Shown here: positions 45,317-52,564 of the stretch, piece by piece
Layout: each line of letters begins with the position of its first letter
How positions within the stretch are numbered: the stretch's first letter is position 1
Assembly (NCBI RefSeq): GCF_000375405.1
Contig: NZ_AQWS01000020.1
Location: forward strand, 1 to 52,564
Reading direction: 5' to 3'
DNA: 52,564 nucleotides
From: Bacteroides propionicifaciens DSM 19291 = JCM 14649
GTDB lineage: Bacteria > Bacteroidota > Bacteroidia > Bacteroidales > Bacteroidaceae
Translations under genes and position numbers: made by a program
Notes under the pieces: generated by a model
What the model saw: the letters and a program-made list of their open reading frames with translations, nothing else
Told to the model about the DNA's origin: nothing
Database searches by the model: none

Positions 45317-47944
45317 TTACTTTTTATTTTTCAGTCGACCAATAAGTCGTACACCTTCACCAATCCACAAGATTAGCGATGTAATTCCTATGATTTGAAA
45401 CCATGAAGAGGCAGTTAAAGGTACGCAGCGAAATACTGCACCACCATACTCAACAATAAACCATTGTCCAACTGCTATTAGCAAAGCTACAAATAAAAAG
45501 GTACTTGACGAGAGTAAGCCCTTAAATGTTGATGCGGTAGTTCCCAACACCCGCATGTTAAAAAGGTTCCAAAATTGCAAAAAGACAAAGAAAGTAAAGA
45601 AGTAAGTCAGGTCATAGGTTGTTAAACCGCCCGGCTGAACCTTAAAGTAATAGAGCATCCCCAATAAAACAATCAAGAAAGATAGACCCACACCAAGAAT
45701 AACACCAGCCATAGACTTAGTAATGATAAAGTCGGAAGGCTTACGAGGCTTATCCTCCATTACACTTTTACTAGGTGGTATGGAGGCCAAAGCTAAAGCC
45801 GCAAAAGTATCCATGATTAAGTTGACCCAAAGCATCTGCGTGATGGTTAAAGGCAATTCGGAACCCGTAAAGCCACCAAACAATACAATCAAGAGAGCTA
45901 GCAGGTTTATAGTGAGCTGAAACACAATAAAGCGTTGGATATTTTTGTAAAGCGAACGTCCCCACATAACTGCCGTCCCGATACTATTAAAAGAGTCGTC
46001 AAGCAAAGTTATATCACTGGCTTCTTTGGCCACCGCAGTACCTGAGCCCATAGACAGACCCACTTGGGCAAAATTAAGGGCAGGAGCATCGTTAGTCCCA
46101 TCACCCGTTACAGCAACAACTTTATCGTTTTCTTGAAGTAAACGCACAAGACGTTGTTTATCTGATGGTCGTGCACGCGACATGATTTTCAAATCTAATA
46201 CAAGTTTACGAGCCTCATCTTCAGATAACTTCTCAAAATCGGGACCTGTTATACTCGCTGAATCAGATGTGTCATCTTTCCATAGACCAATCTGACGACC
46301 AATTTCACGGGCGGTCACTAGTGTATCTCCCGTAACCATTTTAATATCAATTCCTGCCGACTGGCAAGCAGCTACTGCTGCAGGCACTTCGGGACGAACA
46401 GGGTCCATAATGCCTACATAGGCAAGTAGATCCATATTGCTATAAAGTGATAGGTCTTTAAGGTCTAAGGAAACATTACTGGGAAGCTCCAAAACAGCAA
46501 AAGCCAACGTTCGCATGGCCTTCGACTGAAGATCAATAAGCTGCTTTTCAGCCTTTGCTCTGTCTTGAGCATCAATATTACAATAGGCTAAAACTACTTC
46601 GGGTGCCCCTTTTATAAAGAGTAAATTCTTGTCGTTTTCACCCTTAGCCAGCGTTGCCATAAACTTTCTTTCGGTCGAGAATGGAAGCTGATCTACTATT
46701 TGGTGTGTTGAGCGAAGCTCAGCATAATCTTGCCCCTGCTCTTCGAGCCAATGCAAAAGTGCAACCTCAGTAGGGTTACCAATACCTTGCGAACTACCAT
46801 CCTCATGTGATAGATATGCAGTTGAGTTAAGTGCCATATTTTTAAACACCAATCTTTTATCCGCTTCAAAATCGGGCATAAAGGTTGATGAAGAGACTCT
46901 CATCTTATTCTGGGTTAATGTTCCTGTTTTATCTGTACAAATCGTAGTAATAGCCCCCATCGTTTCGCAAGCATGCATCTTACGCACTAAGTTGTTAGTG
47001 CGGAGCATTCGCTTCATGTTAAGCGCCAAACTCAGCGTGACACTCATGGGTAATCCTTCGGGAACAGCCACAACCAATAAGGTCACAGCAACCATAAAGT
47101 ATTTGAGAATAATCTCAAATACCTTGAGGTATTGATCCCAGCCAATTAAGTTTTGAGTCTGGAAAAAGAAGTAGAGATCGCGAGCCGTAAAGATTACAAA
47201 CACAGCAGCTGAAATGGTGAAACCAATTTTACCAATCAGCTTAGCAAGCTTAGTAAGTTGTTGTTTTAATGGTGTCTCTATTTCACTTTTTTCGTTGGTG
47301 AGTTCTGCCACCCTGCCAATCTCAGTATCATCACCAATCTTATCAACCACAAAAGCACCATGCCCATCAAGCACCATAGTACCTCGCAATACACGATTGG
47401 ATGGATAAGTAGCCTCCTCTTCAAAATGAGCCTCATCGGTGAACTTGTAGATCAAAAGCTCACCAGTTAGAGACGATTCGTTAATCTGCAAGGAGACAGC
47501 CTCTAGCAAATAACCATCGGCAGGAACCTCCTCGCCTTGCTCAAGCAATACCACATCACCAATTACAATATCCTTGCGCTCAACTTGTTGAACACGACCA
47601 TCACGAACAACCTTAACCAAGACCTCCTCGCCAACAGCGTTAAGGATCTCAAACTTACGGTTGGCATCGTATTCAAAATAGAAACCAATAGTAGTTGCCA
47701 ATACAACAGCAGCAAGGATACCGATTGTTTCGATATAATCGTTATGGATATAGGATATGATAAGAGAGAAGAAAGCCGCAACAAGAAGAATCTGAATAAT
47801 TGGATCTTTGAATTTATCCAAATAGAGTTGCCATAAAGAGACTTTTTTAGGGGGAGTTAAGAGATTATTTCCAAACTTTTGTCTATTTTGGTTTACCTCA
47901 TCCGAGGTTAGACCCTGCTTAAGCAAGTGTTCTGCTTCGTTCAT
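45317..47944 (-). CDS. P-type Ca2+-transporting ATPase, PMCA-like
   Basis: 875 residues from the chosen start MNEAEHLLKQGLTSDEV. Ion pump with ten membrane helices. The phosphorylation site is ICTDKTGTLTQNKM, the hinge is VAVTGDGTNDAPALNFAQVG, and the membrane motif is LLVVAVPEGLPMSVT (PEGL), which supplies Ca2+ ligands. The nucleotide-binding domain has FSTERKFMATL and LLFIKGAPEVVLAYC. The open frame reaches 47998, but that 18-residue extension covers a promoter candidate, so 47944 is preferred. It is followed after 2 bp by the HAD phosphatase. Confidence 0.93.
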   Translation of the reverse strand: MNEAEHLLKQGLTSDEVNQNRQKFGNNLLTPPKKVSLWQLYLDKFKDPIIQILLVAAFFSLIISYIHNDYIETIGILAAVVLATTIGFYFEYDANRKFEILNAVGEEVLVKVVRDGRVQQVERKDIVIGDVVLLEQGEEVPADGYLLEAVSLQINESSLTGELLIYKFTDEAHFEEEATYPSNRVLRGTMVLDGHGAFVVDKIGDDTEIGRVAELTNEKSEIETPLKQQLTKLAKLIGKIGFTISAAVFVIFTARDLYFFFQTQNLIGWDQYLKVFEIILKYFMVAVTLLVVAVPEGLPMSVTLSLALNMKRMLRTNNLVRKMHACETMGAITTICTDKTGTLTQNKMRVSSSTFMPDFEADKRLVFKNMALNSTAYLSHEDGSSQGIGNPTEVALLHWLEEQGQDYAELRSTHQIVDQLPFSTERKFMATLAKGENDKNLLFIKGAPEVVLAYCNIDAQDRAKAEKQLIDLQSKAMRTLAFAVLELPSNVSLDLKDLSLYSNMDLLAYVGIMDPVRPEVPAAVAACQSAGIDIKMVTGDTLVTAREIGRQIGLWKDDTSDSASITGPDFEKLSEDEARKLVLDLKIMSRARPSDKQRLVRLLQENDKVVAVTGDGTNDAPALNFAQVGLSMGSGTAVAKEASDITLLDDSFNSIGTAVMWGRSLYKNIQRFIVFQLTINLLALLIVLFGGFTGSELPLTITQMLWVNLIMDTFAALALASIPPSKSVMEDKPRKPSDFIITKSMAGVILGVGLSFLIVLLGMLYYFKVQPGGLTTYDLTYFFTFFVFLQFWNLFNMRVLGTTASTFKGLLSSSTFLFVALLIAVGQWFIVEYGGAVFRCVPLTASSWFQIIGITSLILWIGEGVRLIGRLKNKK

Positions 47945-47973
47945 AACTGGCAAATAAAATGTTTTGTGATAGA

Positions 47974-47981
47974 CAAAAATA
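47974..47981 (-). promoter_or_regulatory. Candidate -7 box for the Ca2+ ATPase-HAD-ribF operon
   Basis: Minus-strand TATTTTTG fits TAnnTTTG and ends 29 bp before 47944. It supports the shorter ATPase start. Confidence 0.45.
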
Positions 47982-48025
47982 CAATTTATCTTTAGCATAA
48001 GAACTATACCTAATCATAATATTAG

Positions 48026-48033
48026 TATATTTG
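48026..48033 (+). promoter_or_regulatory. Candidate -7 box upstream of rubredoxin
   Basis: TATATTTG fits TAnnTTTG but lies about 117 bp before the rubredoxin ATG, so the leader would be about 110 nt. No other gene lies in that interval and no obvious structure was seen. Confidence 0.35.
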
Positions 48034-48149
48034 AATAGGCAAAAACTGCATTTATAAATGTTTTTAATGATATTACTAAATTTCACAGAACATAAATGCC
48101 GTTACATTGTTAGAATCAATATAAGTATTACAAATTAATTTGACAGATT

Positions 48150-48314
48150 ATGAAAAAGTACATTTGCGTAGTGTGTGATTATATTTATGATCCAGCTGAA
48201 GGCGATCCAGATTCAGGCATCGAGCCAGGAACAGCTTTTGAAGACATTCCAGAAGATTGGGTTTGCCCATTATGTGGAGTTGGAAAAGAAGATTTTGAAC
48301 CACACGAAGACTAA
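48150..48314 (+). CDS. Rubredoxin
   Basis: A 54-residue electron-transfer protein with one iron bound by four cysteines. The first pair is in [16 protein letters not shown] and the second in [15 protein letters not shown]. The signature residues of rubredoxin (Tyr4-type aromatic, Asp-Pro-Ala-Glu-Gly-Asp, Trp-Val-Cys) are all there. The length is exactly typical. The gene is alone on its strand, between two minus-strand genes, and ends in a 20-bp hairpin. The likely partner is rubrerythrin, encoded at 30903-31481. Confidence 0.97.
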   Translation: MKKYICVVCDYIYDPAEGDPDSGIEPGTAFEDIPEDWVCPLCGVGKEDFEPHED

Positions 48315-48315
48315 A

Positions 48316-48360
48316 ACACAAAAAAGCCCTTTATCATACAGATAAAGGGCTTTTTTGTGT
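48316..48360. terminator. Perfect 20-bp hairpin between convergent rubredoxin and Na/Pi symporter genes
   Basis: Arms 48316-48335 and 48341-48360 are exact complements over an ATACA loop. The stem includes AAAAAAGCCC and GGGCTTTTTT, so it ends in U runs on both strands. It begins 2 bp after the rubredoxin stop. Confidence 0.88.
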
Positions 48361-48385
48361 AGTAGAGAAATATAACTATGTTTGT

Positions 48386-50092
48386 TTATATTAATCTCTT
48401 ATCTCTCAAATCACCACTGGCTTCAACTACATTAACTACATAGTCGCCAAGTTTTTCGCACTCGCCCACTAAGTCCATATAGTAAACTCCCGTCTGGTAA
48501 TCGTACTCTTTGTTGTTAACATCGAGTATGTTTTGATTCTTTAATTGATTACGGTAGTTGTTAATCTCAGTTTCGATGTTGTACGATTTGTTGATGTCAG
48601 CACTTGTATAATGATCGTCTTTCTCAAGAACAATAATCATCTGAGTTATAGCATCGTTAACAAGCTTCATCATGAAATGTATATGCTGGTATTGCTTATC
48701 GGTGAACTCAGTACCAGCCTGACGTTTGCGATTAATGGTTCTAGACAAATTGTAGCAGCTATCACCAATACTCTCAATCTCAGTCACCTCACGCAACATT
48801 GTACGGATTCTAAGCTTACTTTCGGAACTCAATCGACCCTCCGAAACCTGATTCAGGTAATTGGCAATCTCTAGCTCCATGTTGTCGCTAATATTTTCAT
48901 ACTTTTCAATTCGGCTATAGAGTATATTGAAATCCTCGTCTTTTTCGGTATGCAAGAGTTCCCTGACCATACCATACATGCGATGGATTCGCTCAGCAAA
49001 AAGATGAATCTCTTTGTGCGCCTGAAGTATAGAAAGTTCTGCTGTCGATAACATACCACCCGTAATAAAGCGTAGTCTTGGCTCGTCTTTGTCGTCCTCT
49101 TTGGGGCGAATAAAGAAGCAAACCGTCTTCTCAATAAGTTTCACAAACCAGATTAACACCAAGACATTGCAGATATTGAACATGGTATGGAAGGCCGATA
49201 GACGATAAGAAGTCAAAGTCACATTGCTAATAGATGATGAAGTCAAGTGGTCAACCACCCAATCTACAACTCCCATAAATGGATAAAACAGAGCTAACCC
49301 CCAAATCACACCAAAAATATTGAATACGAGATGGGCTAAAGCGGCTCGCTTAGCCTGTGTATTGGCAGTAAAAGCGGCAAGATTCGCCGTAATGGTTGTA
49401 CCAATATTTTCACCTAACACTAGTGCAGCACCAAGCTCAACACTAATCCAACCATTGGTACACATAATCAATGTTATGGCCATTGTGGCCGAAGAAGACT
49501 GAACAATTACGGTAAGAATACTACCAATTATTAAGAATAATATAATAGAAAAGAATCCCATGTCTGTATAGCTCTGTACGAACGCTAACATTTCGGGATT
49601 CTGTGACAAATCGGGGGAGTTTGTTTTCAAGCTCGTAAGCCCCATAAATAAGAATGAAAAACCAAAAAGAAACTCTCCTACATATTTCTTGTTTCCTTTG
49701 TTTGAGAAGATCAGAGGGAGTGCAACAGCCAATATAGGTAATGAGAAAGCACTCATGTCGACACTAAACCCTCCAATAGAAATCAGCCAGGCGGTGACGG
49801 TGGTTCCAATATTGGCACCCATAATCACACTAATCGACTCAGTTAAGCTCAGAAGCCCAGCGTTAACGAAACTTACTACCATTACAGTAGTTGCTGATGA
49901 AGACTGAATAAGAGCTGTTATCAATACTCCCGTTAACATTCCTGTTACACGGTTGGTTGTCATAGCTGTTAAGATACTTCTCAGTCGATCTCCAGCAAAT
50001 TTTTGTAACCCTTCACTCATTATCTTCATCCCATATAGGAATAATCCCAGGGAACCAATGAGTTGTAATAAATCCTTAAATGAATAATCCAT
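48386..50092 (-). CDS. Na+/phosphate cotransporter family protein with PhoU-like domain
   Basis: 568 residues. The membrane part (about 1-325) is an internal duplication, with the family's repeated motifs LIQSSSATTVMVVSFVNAGL and IVQSSSATMAITLI. The C-terminal cytoplasmic part (about 345-555) is a helical PhoU-like domain with ESIGDSCYNLSRTI and GECEKLGDYVVNVVEA, metal-binding type repeats. It imports or exports phosphate with sodium, or a related anion. No pho genes are adjacent. The gene diverges from the nucleoside kinase gene across 80 bp. Confidence 0.92.
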   Translation of the reverse strand: MDYSFKDLLQLIGSLGLFLYGMKIMSEGLQKFAGDRLRSILTAMTTNRVTGMLTGVLITALIQSSSATTVMVVSFVNAGLLSLTESISVIMGANIGTTVTAWLISIGGFSVDMSAFSLPILAVALPLIFSNKGNKKYVGEFLFGFSFLFMGLTSLKTNSPDLSQNPEMLAFVQSYTDMGFFSIILFLIIGSILTVIVQSSSATMAITLIMCTNGWISVELGAALVLGENIGTTITANLAAFTANTQAKRAALAHLVFNIFGVIWGLALFYPFMGVVDWVVDHLTSSSISNVTLTSYRLSAFHTMFNICNVLVLIWFVKLIEKTVCFFIRPKEDDKDEPRLRFITGGMLSTAELSILQAHKEIHLFAERIHRMYGMVRELLHTEKDEDFNILYSRIEKYENISDNMELEIANYLNQVSEGRLSSESKLRIRTMLREVTEIESIGDSCYNLSRTINRKRQAGTEFTDKQYQHIHFMMKLVNDAITQMIIVLEKDDHYTSADINKSYNIETEINNYRNQLKNQNILDVNNKEYDYQTGVYYMDLVGECEKLGDYVVNVVEASGDLRDKRLI

Positions 50093-50172
50093 CTACTATT
50101 TCAATTGATGATTTTTGCTATTCAAGCAATATTTCTCTACTTTGGCTTACATAACATCTAAAATCAGAGCAT

Positions 50173-51846
50173 ATGAAGCAATTGGTGCAAATATATTGTA
50201 AAAATAACAATATCTATAAAGAATTCCCGATAGGTTCTTCACTTTTGGATATTTATAGGGGTTTTAAATTAGATTTCAAGTATCCTGTAGTAAGCGCAAA
50301 GGTAAATAACCGAATTGAGGGGCTCAGATATAGGGCTTACAATAATAAGGATATTGACTTCTTAGACGCAACCAACTCATCTGCTATGCGAACCTACGTT
50401 CGCTCACTCTCTTTTGTTTTGTATAAAGCTATTACCGAATTATTTCCCGAGGGAAAACTTTTTGTAGAACACCCTGTTTCGAAGGGATATTTCTGCAATA
50501 TAGAGATTGGTAGAGAGGTTCAGATTGATGATATCGCTTTGATAAAAGTCCGAATGCAGGAAATTATAGATCAGGATCTCCCTTTTTATCGAAAAGAGGT
50601 AAGAACCACGGATGCTATTGCACTTTTCGAAGAAGAGGGAATGCACGATAAGGTAAAACTCCTAAAAACTTCGGGAGCAATCTATACCTACTATTACGAA
50701 CTGGGAGGTACAAAGGATTATTACTATGGAAGTTTACTACCGAGCACAGGTGCATTAAAGGTTTTTGACCTAATCAAATACTACGACGGGGTATTACTAA
50801 GAATTCCCAATAGAGATAACCCCTTTGAGATTGCAGAACTTACTAAGCAAGAAAAGATGTTTAGTGTATTCAAAGAATACTTAAGTTGGCAACGTATTAT
50901 GGGTGTACGCACCGTAGGTGATATGAATATCGCTTCGAAAAACGGACATACCACCGACCTGATAAATGTAGCCGAAGCACTGCAAGAGAAAAAAATAGCT
51001 CAGATTGCCGATGAAATTCATTGTAGAGGTAAAAAAGGCAAGCCCGTGCGCGCAGTTTTGATTTCTGGTCCTTCGTCATCAGGTAAGACTACATTTAGCA
51101 AGCGACTTTCTATCCAACTTATGACTAACGGTTTAAAGCCAGTAGCCATTTCGCTCGACAATTATTTTGTAGAAAGAGACGAAACCCCAAAAGATGAGAA
51201 TGGAGATTTCGACTACGAATCTCTATATGCCTTAGACCTTGAGCTGTTCGACCAACATCTTCAAGCCCTAATTAGAGGCGAGAAGGTAGAACTTCCCTCT
51301 TTCAATTTCCAAACAGGAAAGAAAGAGTATAAAGGAGATACCCTACAGCTCAAAGAGAACATGATTCTGATTCTTGAGGGAATCCATGCACTTAACCCGA
51401 GCTTGACCGAGCATATCAAACGAGAAGACAAATATATGGTTTATGTTTCGGCACTGACTACCATCTCTCTTGACGACCACAACTGGATACCCACCACTGA
51501 TAATCGTCTGCTTAGACGTATTGTTCGTGATTATAATTACAGAGGCTATTCAGCAGAAGAGACCATATCGAGATGGAAAAGTGTTAGAGCAGGAGAAGAT
51601 AAATGGATTTTCCCCTACCAAGAGAATGCAGATGCCATGTTTAATTCAGCACTTATCTTCGAATTGGCCGTAATCCGTCGCTATGCTGAACCCATACTTA
51701 TGTGTGTGCCACAAAGTGACCCTGCCTACTCGGAAGCATATAGGTTGTTGAAGTTCTTGAACTTCTTCTACCCTATCCAAGATAAACAAATCCCCCCTAC
51801 CTCACTACTTCGTGAGTTCCTAGGAGGAAGTAGCTTCGAATATTAA
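50173..51846 (+). CDS. TGS-domain uridine kinase-like nucleoside kinase
   Basis: 557 residues. The N terminus is TGS-like (VQIYCKNNNIYKEFPIG, about 1-65), followed by a threonyl-tRNA-synthetase-like second domain (about 80-240). The C-terminal half is a P-loop kinase of the phosphoribulokinase/uridine kinase family, with Walker A ISGPSSSGKTTFSK, the lid region SLDNYFVERDETP, and LILEGIHALNP. This fusion is widely conserved in Bacteroidota and anaerobes. The substrate is not established, though a nucleoside is likely. A nested hairpin follows. Confidence 0.88.
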   Translation: MKQLVQIYCKNNNIYKEFPIGSSLLDIYRGFKLDFKYPVVSAKVNNRIEGLRYRAYNNKDIDFLDATNSSAMRTYVRSLSFVLYKAITELFPEGKLFVEHPVSKGYFCNIEIGREVQIDDIALIKVRMQEIIDQDLPFYRKEVRTTDAIALFEEEGMHDKVKLLKTSGAIYTYYYELGGTKDYYYGSLLPSTGALKVFDLIKYYDGVLLRIPNRDNPFEIAELTKQEKMFSVFKEYLSWQRIMGVRTVGDMNIASKNGHTTDLINVAEALQEKKIAQIADEIHCRGKKGKPVRAVLISGPSSSGKTTFSKRLSIQLMTNGLKPVAISLDNYFVERDETPKDENGDFDYESLYALDLELFDQHLQALIRGEKVELPSFNFQTGKKEYKGDTLQLKENMILILEGIHALNPSLTEHIKREDKYMVYVSALTTISLDDHNWIPTTDNRLLRRIVRDYNYRGYSAEETISRWKSVRAGEDKWIFPYQENADAMFNSALIFELAVIRRYAEPILMCVPQSDPAYSEAYRLLKFLNFFYPIQDKQIPPTSLLREFLGGSSFEY

Positions 51847-51865
51847 CATCTAGCTAAGCAACTAA

Positions 51866-51926
51866 AAACGACTTACTCGTTTAGGGTCTCCCACTAGGGA
51901 GTCTGTCCTAAACGAGTAAGTCGTTT
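51866..51926 (+). terminator. Nested hairpin after the nucleoside kinase gene
   Basis: A perfect 20-bp stem (51866-51885 with 51907-51926) whose 21-base loop holds a second small stem, CTCCC-ACTA-GGGAG. No strong T run follows, only CATTTATATATT. Termination or protection of the mRNA end is the simplest role. Confidence 0.7.
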
Positions 51927-51949
51927 CATTTATATATTATATTTTTATT

Positions 51950-52186
51950 ATGAAAAAAGAGTGGATCTTCAAATTTAGCATCTATATTTTATTGATAATT
52001 GCAAACGTGATTATTTTGTTTTCAGGATTGCAAAATCCTAATTTTGGTCTAACAATAGGTGTCATAATAATAAGTTTGACTTTATTTACAATAGGTCGAA
52101 TTAAAGAATTGAATTCATGGGATTTATATTTATCGTATATCCTCTGCATTATAGCAATTGTCTTTAATTTGTTTCAATTGGTTTAG
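51950..52186 (+). CDS. Small membrane protein, unknown
   Basis: 78 residues, almost entirely hydrophobic. Three segments can be drawn: about 8-25 (FSIYILLIIANVIILFSG), about 32-48 (GLTIGVIIISLTLFTIG) and about 59-78 (YLSYILCIIAIVFNLFQL), giving two or three helices. I recognise no family. It lies between the nested hairpin and an IS256 end 84 bp downstream. It is AT-rich, like recently gained DNA. The ATG has no clear ribosome site; the frame is otherwise intact. Confidence 0.6.
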   Translation: MKKEWIFKFSIYILLIIANVIILFSGLQNPNFGLTIGVIIISLTLFTIGRIKELNSWDLYLSYILCIIAIVFNLFQLV

Positions 52187-52270
52187 AAAGAAAAGACTTC
52201 TACCTCAAACGATGATCTTTCTGACAAAAACAGGAATGTAATGATCTCTGTGGGTTATATGTTTTAAGCG

Positions 52271-52298
52271 GACACCCTTTCATAAAGTGTGTAAGTTA
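52271..52298. repeat. IS256-type terminal inverted repeat (left end)
   Basis: Reads GACACCCTTTCATAAAGTGT and then GTAAGTTA. About 22 of 28 bases match the inverse of 157-184. Confidence 0.75.
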
Positions 52299-52299
52299 A

Positions 52300-52343
52300 A
52301 ACAATCGGCCCAGGTAACAACTTTACCTGGGCCGTTGTTTTAT
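52300..52343 (+). terminator. Hairpin just inside the IS256 left repeat
   Basis: CGGCCCAGGTAA pairs with TTACCTGGGCCG over a CAACT loop, extended by AACAA/TTGTT beyond one bulged T, then TTTTAT. It lies between the inverted repeat and the transposase start, so it would stop outside transcription from entering the transposase gene. Confidence 0.7.
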
Positions 52344-52363
52344 AATAAAAAACTTAGACATGT

Positions 52364-52564
52364 ATGTAAGCAGAAGATTTAATCCCCGATGAGTTCTTTA
52401 AACAGTTCAAAATAGGTGAATAACTAAACAACTTCCTTAGTCCATTCAAAAGCGAGGTATAGAGAAAATACTAGAGGGTGAGCTGGATGCTCATTTAGAT
52501 TATGATAAGCATGGTAGAGGGACGAGAAAACGTTATTATATCTCTTTATGCCAAAGGGATGAGT
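52364..52564 (+). pseudogene. IS256-family transposase, broken N-terminal part
   Basis: The start region reads ATG-TAA. The same frame then gives EDLIPDEFFKQFKIGE, a stop, LNNFLSPFKSEV, and another stop. Sequence continues in frame +2 with IEKILEGELDAHLDYDKHGR, then jumps back to the first frame with IISLYAKGMS, the start of the catalytic part. About 40-50 residues between these two blocks are missing compared with the family. The gene cannot make a working transposase. Confidence 0.82.

Larger units (their letters stand above)
52271..52564 (+). mobile_element. IS256-family insertion sequence, degenerate 5' end (cut by the window edge)
   Basis: Left inverted repeat at 52271-52298, a strong hairpin just inside it, then a transposase N-terminal region with stop codons, frameshifts and an internal deletion, running off the window. 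It is in the same orientation as the copy at the left edge. The bases just outside the repeat (TTTAAGCG) do not match those outside the left copy (AAATTAAT), so the two ends are not one insertion event. Confidence 0.8.

Noticed and set aside
45317-47998. Longer Ca2+ ATPase start at 47998
   Set aside because: The additional 18 residues are unlike the family N terminus and overlap a -7 box candidate.
50110-50172. TACTTTGG upstream of the nucleoside kinase as a -7 box
   Set aside because: It has one base too few between TA and TTTG to fit TAnnTTTG, so it was not annotated.
1-52564. CRISPR array
   Set aside because: No regularly spaced 25-40 bp direct repeats were seen; the only repeat cluster (12357-12509) is too short and irregular.
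1-52564. tRNA or rRNA genes
   Set aside because: The intergenic gaps hold hairpins and promoter-like boxes but no cloverleaf or conserved rRNA sequence was recognised. A covariance-model scan would decide.

Overview
The window looks like chromosome of an AT-rich member of the Bacteroidales, probably close to Bacteroidaceae. This rests on TAnnTTTG promoter elements, DUF4369, DUF4252 and head-GIN proteins, the long plant/Bacteroidota-type IspG, a 154-residue GreA with a strong AGGAGGA site, and the mix of core genes. No rRNA, tRNA or CRISPR array was seen.

Region 1 (1-13,400) is accessory. It opens with the 3' end of an IS256-family insertion sequence. Next comes a complete six-gene minus-strand operon whose order matches a type 3 BREX phage-defence system: brxF, brxC/pglY, pglXI, brxHII, pglZ, brxA. 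Adjacent genes overlap by 4-8 bp or are separated by 7-46 bp, and one promoter candidate lies in front of brxF. Upstream of brxF is a 1.5-kb graveyard: an IS4-like transposase scrap, a cluster of short repeats, the tail of an AlbA_2/RecG-like ATP-binding regulator, and a scrap resembling the MIT_C phospholipase-D-like domain. It reads as a recombination hot spot or decayed defence island.

Region 2 (13,400-14,820) is a damaged extracytoplasmic-function sigma-factor operon. The putative anti-sigma gene and a membrane protein are intact. The sigma factor keeps only region 4 and is joined to the 5' part of a DUF4252 lipoprotein-like gene.

Region 3 (15,000-51,850) is ordinary core genome. It holds Kdo transferase and GltX, a 7TM-HD phosphohydrolase, LMW phosphatase, a GIN-domain protein, PriA, sigma-54 with a coupled membrane protein, GcvH, PurE-IspG, an MFS carrier, rubrerythrin and a SulP transporter. 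It continues with HIT and GreA, a cysteine-less TlpA-like lipoprotein, PNPase, Ptb-Buk (butyrate or branched-chain acyl phosphate pathway), LD-carboxypeptidase, an M28 glutaminyl cyclase-like lipoprotein with SufE, a CPBP protease, RibF, a HAD phosphatase, a PMCA-type Ca2+ ATPase, a 54-residue rubredoxin, a Na/Pi symporter and a TGS-domain uridine-kinase-like protein. Many convergent or tail ends carry long, near-perfect hairpins.

Region 4 (51,850-52,564) has a nested hairpin, a small two-helix membrane protein, and the 5' end of a second, clearly dead IS256-family element. Its inverted repeat matches the one at the left end, and a strong hairpin sits just inside that repeat.

I did not find a wholly unknown multigene system. 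The best candidates for follow-up are the BREX-3 operon with a BrxF lacking recognisable Walker motifs, the composition shift inside pglXI, the repeat cluster upstream of the operon, and the sigma/DUF4252 junction.
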